Positions 23,179-27,759 of a DNA stretch of 27,759 nucleotides are shown here, piece by piece; the first letter of the stretch is position 1, and each line of letters begins with the position of its first letter. The notes beneath the pieces were generated by a model, which worked only from the letters and a program-made list of their open reading frames with translations, searched no databases and was not told where the DNA came from. The translations under genes were made by a program, and so were the position numbers. Origin of the DNA: BPIH01 sp042408925 (GTDB lineage Bacteria > Chloroflexota > Limnocylindria > Limnocylindrales > CSP1-4); contig JBHOQO010000089.1 of the NCBI GenBank assembly GCA_042408925.1, positions 1 through 27,759 on the forward strand. Direction: 5' to 3'.

Positions 23179-23844
23179 ATGAAGCCGATCCGGATCCTCA
23201 TCGCCGACGATCACCCCGTCTTCCGCGACGGGCTGCGCTCCCTCCTCGGCACGGTCGAGGAGTACGAGCTCGTGGGCGAAGCGAGCAGCGGCCAGGAGGC
23301 GGTCCGGCGAGCGGCGGAACTCGGGCCGGACGTCGTGCTCATGGACATCGGGATGCCCGACCTCGACGGGATCGAGGCGACTCGTCGGATCGTGAGGACC
23401 AGCCCCGGGGTCGCGGTCCTGGTCCTCACGATGTTCGAGGACGACGAATCGGTGTTCGCGGCGATGCGGGCCGGGGCCCGCGGCTACCTGCTCAAGGGGG
23501 CCGACCAGGCCGAGATCCTGCGGGCTCTTCGGGCCGTGGCCAGCGGCGAGGCGATCTTCGGACCGGCCATCGCGCGTCGGCTCATCGACTACTTCTCGGC
23601 GCCCCGACCCGGCCTGCCCGCCCGGGCCTTCCCCGAACTCACCGCGCGCGAGCACGAGGTCCTCGAGCTGATCGCCCGCGGCCTCGGCAACCAAGCCATC
23701 GCGGAGCGGCTGTTCCTCGCCCCGAAGACGGTCCGCAACCTCGTCTCGAACGTCTTCAGCAAGCTCCAGGTCGCCGACCGGGCCCAGGCCATCGTGCGGG
23801 CCCGCGAGGCAGGCCTGGGCGGTGAGCGCCCGACGGAGCGCTAG
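23179..23844 (+). CDS. NarL/LuxR-family response regulator
   Basis: A 221-residue two-domain regulator. The receiver domain (1-120) has the acidic pair Asp10-Asp11, phosphoacceptor Asp56 in VVLMDIGMPDLDG, Thr84 in VLVLTMFEDD and Lys106 in GYLLKGAD. The C-terminal LuxR-type HTH (about 152-210) reads LTAREHEVLELIARGLGNQAIAERLFLAPKTVRNLVSNVFSKL. It is the natural partner of the intact kinase just upstream. The ATG at 23179 follows a GGGGGAG sequence. Targets are unknown; the membrane operon starting at 23986, 141 bases downstream, is the nearest candidate. Confidence 0.95.
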   Translation: MKPIRILIADDHPVFRDGLRSLLGTVEEYELVGEASSGQEAVRRAAELGPDVVLMDIGMPDLDGIEATRRIVRTSPGVAVLVLTMFEDDESVFAAMRAGARGYLLKGADQAEILRALRAVASGEAIFGPAIARRLIDYFSAPRPGLPARAFPELTAREHEVLELIARGLGNQAIAERLFLAPKTVRNLVSNVFSKLQVADRAQAIVRAREAGLGGERPTER

Positions 23845-23859
23845 TCGGAAACGCCGGAG

Positions 23860-23898
23860 CGCCCCGAATCGTGGGGCGTCCCGGGACCGATTCGGGAC
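23860..23898. terminator. Paired hairpins after the response regulator
   Basis: CGCCCC (23860-23865) pairs with GGGGCG (23873-23878), and directly next GTCCCG (23878-23883) pairs with CGGGAC (23893-23898). They start 15 bases after the regulator stop. No T-run follows, so this is a possible factor-dependent or attenuating structure rather than a clear intrinsic terminator. Confidence 0.4.
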
Positions 23899-23985
23899 AC
23901 CGGCCCCGTGACGGCGGGACAGCGGGGGCGCTACACCTCCCGGGCAAGGGGCCCGCGCCTGGGGCCCGGACGGAGGGTTCCGCCG

Positions 23986-24807
23986 ATGCGAACGTTCTCG
24001 ATGCGGCTCTATGCCGCCCTCTCCTGGGGTCTTGCCGGGCTCTTCGCCTACACGCTGGTTCTCTTCATCCTGCCCGACCTCGACTCGCCGACCACGGCCG
24101 GCTTCGTGCCAATCATCGTCGGATTCGGCCTCGCCCTCGTCGCCGTCGCCGTCTCGGCCACGTTCTGGGGAGGCGCCGTTGCCCGGCCGGGGTTCTGGCT
24201 CCTCGGCCTCGCCCCGGCGGTCCTGTTCCTGCTCATGAATGCGGTCTACCTCCCGTATTCGCTGACCCACCCCGCCGATCCGGGCTTTACGGTGGCCCTC
24301 CCGTTGATCGTCGGCGTCGCCGTCCTCGTCGCGGCCGGGGTGACGGCCTTCGGTGAGCCTCGGGCGAGGAGTCGGGGTGGCGAGGGGGGAGCGGCGCTCG
24401 ATCGAGTCGGTGCCCGTGGGCGGTTCGGTGTCGCGGTCGTGGCGGCCGGGGTCGGCGGCGCCGTTGCAACCTCGTTCCTGACGACGGCGGCGGGGGCTAC
24501 GGGAGGCGGCGTGGCCGATCCTCCGACGGTGACCGGGGTCGTCACCGCGGCGGATACGAAGTTCGTCGAGACGAGCCTCGAGGTCCGGAACGGTGAGGTC
24601 CTCGGCTTGTTCGTGATCAACAAGGACAGCTTCGCCCACTCGTTCGACATCGACTCCCTGGGGATCCACGTCCAGCTGCCGGCGAACTCGACGACCGCGG
24701 TCGCGATCAAGCCGACGGCCGTGGGCAGTCTCGAGTTCTACTGCGCGGTGCCGGGTCATCGTGAGGCCGGGATGAGCGGCACGCTCACGGTCGTGTCCGG
24801 ATCGTGA
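23986..24807 (+). CDS. Membrane protein with a C-terminal plastocyanin-like cupredoxin domain
   Basis: A 273-residue protein with four hydrophobic segments in the first half (about 10-30, 38-62, 68-90, 102-122), a polar linker rich in Arg and Gly, another hydrophobic stretch (146-170) and a type 1 copper domain (about 180-272). The ligands can be placed as His218 (SFAHSFDI), Cys253, His258 and Met263 (YCAVPGHREAGM). The domain probably faces outside and carries electrons or binds copper. The ATG at 23986 follows GGAGGG by about 8 bases. A GTGA overlap couples it to the next membrane gene. Confidence 0.88.
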   Translation: MRTFSMRLYAALSWGLAGLFAYTLVLFILPDLDSPTTAGFVPIIVGFGLALVAVAVSATFWGGAVARPGFWLLGLAPAVLFLLMNAVYLPYSLTHPADPGFTVALPLIVGVAVLVAAGVTAFGEPRARSRGGEGGAALDRVGARGRFGVAVVAAGVGGAVATSFLTTAAGATGGGVADPPTVTGVVTAADTKFVETSLEVRNGEVLGLFVINKDSFAHSFDIDSLGIHVQLPANSTTAVAIKPTAVGSLEFYCAVPGHREAGMSGTLTVVSGS

Positions 24808-25199
24808 CCGTCCGGCAGGCCGCGCGCCGCCTCCATCGCTGGGTGGCCTGGCTGTTCGTGGCCGCGGTGCTCGGACAGATCTTCTTGGCCGGGCTGGCGA
24901 TGTTCGGCGCGACGGATTCGTTTGCCCTGCACGACGCCTTCGGTTCGACCGTCGTCGGGGTGCTCGCCCTCGCGGTCCTGCTCGTCGGCGTCGTCGGTCG
25001 GCTGGGGAACGCCGGCGTGGGGCTCAGTTTCCTGCTCCTCGTCCTCTCCGTCGTGCAGACGCTGCTGCCCCAGGCGAGAACGTCGCTGCCGCTCGTCGCG
25101 GCCCTCCACCCGCTGAACGCGGTCGCCCTCGTCGCCCTCGGGGTCCGGCTGGCCAGTTTCGGTCCCTCCGGCGACACCTCCACGGGAGGATTCGACTGA
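24804..25199 (+). CDS. Small four-helix membrane protein (DUF6220-like)
   Basis: A 131-residue integral membrane protein with four predicted helices (about 13-35, 47-65, 70-88, 98-116). QIFLAGLAMFG, LHDAFGSTVVGVL and ALHPLNAVALVALG match my recollection of DUF6220, whose conserved His residues (here His43 and His102) sit in helices and could bind haem or metal. Function is not established. The GTG at 24804 lies in the stop of the cupredoxin gene, and the next gene overlaps by one base, so the set is co-translated. Confidence 0.75.
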   Translation: MTVRQAARRLHRWVAWLFVAAVLGQIFLAGLAMFGATDSFALHDAFGSTVVGVLALAVLLVGVVGRLGNAGVGLSFLLLVLSVVQTLLPQARTSLPLVAALHPLNAVALVALGVRLASFGPSGDTSTGGFD

Positions 25200-25723
25200 T
25201 GGACCTCACCCCGCTCCGATCCTGGCTCGTCCTCGCCCATGTCCTCGGCGCCTTTGCCTTCCTCGCCATCCACGGCGTCTCGATGGGGGTCTGGTGGCGG
25301 CTGCGAACCGAGCGCGACCGGGTCCGGGTCGTCTCGTACCTGGAGCTCTCGGCCTCGATGATCGGACCGATGAGTTTCGCCGGTCTCGCGCTGATCGTGA
25401 CCGGCATCCTCGTCGGGATCGCCGGCGGCTGGTGGTTCAACGGGCAGGGGTGGTTGTGGCTCTCGATCGGCCTGCTCGTCGTGATCGTCGGTGTCATGAC
25501 CCCGCTCGTCGCGATCCCCCTCGGCGAGGTTCGCCGGGCCCTCGGTATCCAGACGGCGAAGGAGCGGGCGGCCGGCGTATCTGCCGACCCGATGCCTCCC
25601 GACCCGGTGGACGACGAAACGCTCGACCGGCTCCTTCGCAACCCGAAGCCCCGCCTCGGAGCCGCGATCGGGATCGTCGGGATCGTCCTGATCACCTGGC
25701 TGATGGAGTTCAAGCCCTTCTGA
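25199..25723 (+). CDS. DUF2269-like membrane protein
   Basis: A 174-residue membrane protein with four helices (about 10-30, 55-75, 84-106, 152-170). The opening LVLAHVLGAFAFLAIHGVSM, with two His residues in the first helix, is like DUF2269/CopD-related proteins where such residues may bind metal or haem. The segment between helices 3 and 4 is polar and Pro-rich. It begins at an ATG overlapping the previous stop by one base (TGATG) and ends the same way into the ABC ATPase gene. The family name is tentative. Confidence 0.65.
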   Translation: MDLTPLRSWLVLAHVLGAFAFLAIHGVSMGVWWRLRTERDRVRVVSYLELSASMIGPMSFAGLALIVTGILVGIAGGWWFNGQGWLWLSIGLLVVIVGVMTPLVAIPLGEVRRALGIQTAKERAAGVSADPMPPDPVDDETLDRLLRNPKPRLGAAIGIVGIVLITWLMEFKPF

Positions 25724-26772
25724 TGGCCGGCCGACACGCCGTCGCCGTCAGCATGCCGGGCCCGGGGCACGCCCCGGCGATCGAGGCCGAGGGACTGACC
25801 AAGGTCTACGCCGGCGAGGTCCGGGCCGTCGACGGGATGGACCTGCGGGTCGAACCGGCGGAGTTCTTCGGCTTGCTCGGCCCGAACGGGGCGGGGAAGA
25901 CGACGACGATCCGGATCCTGGCGACGCTCCTGCGGCCGACGTCCGGCCGGGCCGTCGTCGCCGGGCTCGAGGTCGGCCGGGACGACGCGGCGATCCGGCG
26001 CCGGATCGGCTACGCCGCTCAGCTCGTCGCCGTCGACGGGATGGCGACCGGCCGCGAGAACCTCCGGCTCGTCGGCCGCCTCCACCGCGTTCCGCCGGCC
26101 GAGCTCCGGCGGCGGATCGACCAGCTCCTCGAGCTGACCGGTCTCGCCTCCGTCGCCGGGAAGCTCGCGGCGACGTACTCGGGCGGGATGCGCCGCCGGC
26201 TCGACCTCGCCTGCGCCCTCGTCCATCGCCCGGCGGTCCTCTTTCTGGACGAGCCGACCGAGGGCCTCGACCCCCAAAGCCGGGCGGCGCTCTGGGACGA
26301 GCTGCGGCGGATCAACGCCGCCGGAACGACGATGTTCTTGACGACCCACTACATGGACGAGGCGGACCGCCTCTGCGGACGGGTTGCCATCGTCGATCGG
26401 GGTCGGATCGTCGTGGAGGGGACGCCGGGCGATCTCAAGCGGTCGATCGGCAGCGACGTCGTCTCGCTCCGGTTCGAGACCGACGGTCCGGAGGAGCTCG
26501 GGCGCCGCCGAGCCCAAGTCGGCCGCCTCCTCGAGGGGTTCGCCGGGCTGGCCCGGACCGAACCGGTCGCCGACGGTCTGGCCCTCTTCGTCGCCGATGC
26601 CGGGCGGGCGATCCCGGAGTTGTTGCGGCGGCTCGACGGCGACGGGGTCCGGGTCGGGTCGCTGACCCTGAACGAGCCGACGCTCGACGACGTGTTCCTC
26701 CGCTACACGGGCAAGCGGATCCGGGAGGAGGAGGCCGGCGGGTCGGTCGTTCTGGGCTGGTGGTCGGCGTGA
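25723..26772 (+). CDS. ABC-2-type exporter ATP-binding protein (DrrA-like)
   Basis: A 349-residue ABC ATPase. Walker A is GPNGAGKT (53-60), Q-loop Gln100, signature YSGGMRRRL (152-160), Walker B LFLDEPTEGLDP (173-184) and switch His209 in LTTHYMDEAD. A C-terminal extension (about 245-330) ending LNEPTLDDVFLRYTGK is the DrrA/NodI-type tail. It should power the ABC-2 permease encoded next. The ATG at 25723 overlaps the DUF2269 stop by one base. Drug, lipid or heme-related export are all possible; grouping with a cupredoxin suggests an envelope or respiratory role, which is inferred. Confidence 0.92.
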   Translation: MAGRHAVAVSMPGPGHAPAIEAEGLTKVYAGEVRAVDGMDLRVEPAEFFGLLGPNGAGKTTTIRILATLLRPTSGRAVVAGLEVGRDDAAIRRRIGYAAQLVAVDGMATGRENLRLVGRLHRVPPAELRRRIDQLLELTGLASVAGKLAATYSGGMRRRLDLACALVHRPAVLFLDEPTEGLDPQSRAALWDELRRINAAGTTMFLTTHYMDEADRLCGRVAIVDRGRIVVEGTPGDLKRSIGSDVVSLRFETDGPEELGRRRAQVGRLLEGFAGLARTEPVADGLALFVADAGRAIPELLRRLDGDGVRVGSLTLNEPTLDDVFLRYTGKRIREEEAGGSVVLGWWSA

Positions 26773-27560
26773 GCGGTCTCGTCGACGCCCTCGGGGCGTT
26801 CGTCTTCGAGACGACCTGGCTCGGCCTCCGGAGCCTCCGACGGTTCTTCCGGATCCCGGCAAACTGGCTCGGGATCGTCCTCTTCCCCCTCATCCAGCTC
26901 CTGATCTTCAGCCAGCTCTACCGCGACATCGTCCGGCTGCCGGGCTTCGGCGGCGAGACGAGCTACCTTGCCTACCTCACGCCGGGTCAGGTCGCCTTCG
27001 CGGCCTTCTTCGCGACCTCGTGGTCCGGCACGAACATCGTCGTCGACGAGCACAACGGGTACCTCGACAAGCTCCGGGCCGCCCCGATCCACCGCCTCTC
27101 GATCCTCGCCGGCGAGCTCGTGCCGCTCTTCGTCGAGGCGGCGGCGATGGCCGCCCTCATCCTCGTCCTCGCCGTTCTCCTTGGGGCGCCGGTCGCGAGC
27201 GGCCTGCCCGGTGCCCTCGGGATCGTCCTCCTCGGCGGAGGGCTGGGCCTCGCCTGGTCCGGTGCCTCGTTCCTGCCGGCGCTCCTGACCCGGAGCGAGC
27301 AGGCGACGGGGACGCTGTCGCTCCTCTTCTTCCCGATCGCCTTCATGTCGACCGCCTTCGTCCCGGTGGCGCTCATGCCGGAGTGGCTCCGGATCGTGAA
27401 CGACTGGAACCCGATCACGTACGCGATCGAGGCGATGCGAACCCTCATGGGTGCGGGCTGGGACTGGGGGGCGGTCGGGCGGGCGGTCGTCGCCCTCGGG
27501 GTCTTCGGCGGCGTCCTCCAGGCGGCGACGCTCGTCGCCTTCCGGCGGCTGGCGGGGTAG
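26769..27560 (+). CDS. ABC-2-type transporter permease
   Basis: A 263-residue membrane subunit of an ABC-2 exporter. It has about six helices and the family features YLAYLTPGQVAFAAFF, the amphipathic loop DEHNGYLDKLRAAPIHR and the C-terminal PEWLRIVNDWNPITYAIEAMR motif typical of DrrB/NodJ-like permeases. I prefer the GTG at 26769, whose GTGA overlaps the ATPase stop; a GTG at 26760 would add three residues. It closes the operon; no obvious terminator is seen before the tRNA gene. Confidence 0.9.
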   Translation: MSGLVDALGAFVFETTWLGLRSLRRFFRIPANWLGIVLFPLIQLLIFSQLYRDIVRLPGFGGETSYLAYLTPGQVAFAAFFATSWSGTNIVVDEHNGYLDKLRAAPIHRLSILAGELVPLFVEAAAMAALILVLAVLLGAPVASGLPGALGIVLLGGGLGLAWSGASFLPALLTRSEQATGTLSLLFFPIAFMSTAFVPVALMPEWLRIVNDWNPITYAIEAMRTLMGAGWDWGAVGRAVVALGVFGGVLQAATLVAFRRLAG

Positions 27561-27613
27561 CGAGCGACGCGGGGAGCAGGCGGCTCAGGGCGATCGCGGG
27601 GCCGGCCACATGG

Positions 27614-27689
27614 TGGCGCGCCCGGAGGGATTCGAACCCCCGACCATCTGATCCGAAGTCAGACGCTCTGTCCACTGAGCTACGGGCGC
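27614..27689 (-). tRNA. tRNA-Arg (anticodon TCG)
   Basis: On the minus strand a 76-base cloverleaf runs from acceptor GCGCCCG (27689-27683) to its complement CGGGCGC followed by G73 and an encoded CCA. The D arm begins TAGCTCAGTGGACAGAGC, the anticodon stem TCTGA/TCAGA encloses loop CTTCGGA with anticodon TCG, and the T loop is TTCGAAT. The CCA is followed by a second CCA. It reads CGA (and by wobble CGG) arginine codons. Confidence 0.96.
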
Positions 27690-27759
27690 GCACCCTTCAG
27701 CTTATCGCAGACGCAGGGGGCGGCTCGGGCGCCCGGACCCCATCCGAGGGCCTGTTCGC

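Noticed and set aside
22900..24759. 619-codon minus-strand open frame across the response regulator and cupredoxin genes
   Set aside because: It spans two well-supported plus-strand genes and the gap between them and has no recognisable motif; an artefact of high GC.
27561..27759. Prophage or integrative element attached at the tRNA-Arg gene
   Set aside because: No integrase or direct repeat of the tRNA end is seen in the window; the repeated CCA alone is not evidence.

Overview
The window is a high-GC (roughly 70% by eye) bacterial chromosome segment with dense, tightly packed genes, frequent GTG starts and many 1-8 bp start/stop overlaps. The Pro/Ser/Ala-rich linker after the lipobox of the substrate-binding lipoprotein, the tandem GAF/HisKA_3 kinases and the DUF6220/DUF2269 membrane proteins make an uncultured Chloroflexota of the Limnocylindria type plausible. 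That placement is an inference from style and gene content; no marker gene in the window proves it.

Layout. (1) 1-163: the N-terminal end of a minus-strand MNT-type nucleotidyltransferase, cut by the window edge. (2) 586-10817: a ten-gene plus-strand operon with almost every junction overlapping. It holds a GntR/UTRA regulator, a BMP-family lipoprotein, a double-ABC ATPase, two permeases, a nicotinamidase-like cysteine hydrolase, a PfkB kinase, a nucleoside phosphorylase, a COG4821-type SIS protein and an aldehyde dehydrogenase. Together they look like a nucleoside uptake and breakdown system under its own regulator. (3) 10838-11349: a VapBC-type module whose toxin is truncated. (4) 11513-14672: a RibD/DHFR-like reductase, a GT1 glycosyltransferase and a PIG-V-like membrane mannosyltransferase. 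(5) 14807-16246: an MNT/HEPN pair with a frameshifted HEPN gene, then an excisionase-type HTH antitoxin with no toxin partner. (6) 16446-17541 (minus): DUF302 protein, glutaredoxin and a stand-alone GroES. (7) 17704-18948: an AAA_14/DUF4143 ATPase preceded by two perfect inverted repeats. (8) 19046-19390: pterin-4a-carbinolamine dehydratase. (9) 19549-23844: a signalling operon of a membrane PDZ/GAF protein with a degenerate histidine-kinase core, an intact sister kinase and a NarL-type response regulator. (10) 23986-27560: a coupled membrane operon of cupredoxin fusion, DUF6220, DUF2269, ABC ATPase and ABC-2 permease. (11) 27614-27689 (minus): tRNA-Arg(TCG).

The two most interesting items are the nucleoside operon, which has several enzymes of unassigned substrate in one transcription unit, and the kinase pair. 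In the pair the sensor-bearing partner has lost the phosphoacceptor His and the ATP-site boxes, while the neighbouring partner keeps them but lacks the large sensor. A further theme is decaying toxin-antitoxin loci: a truncated VapC, a frameshifted HEPN and an orphan HTH antitoxin lie within about 5.5 kb.
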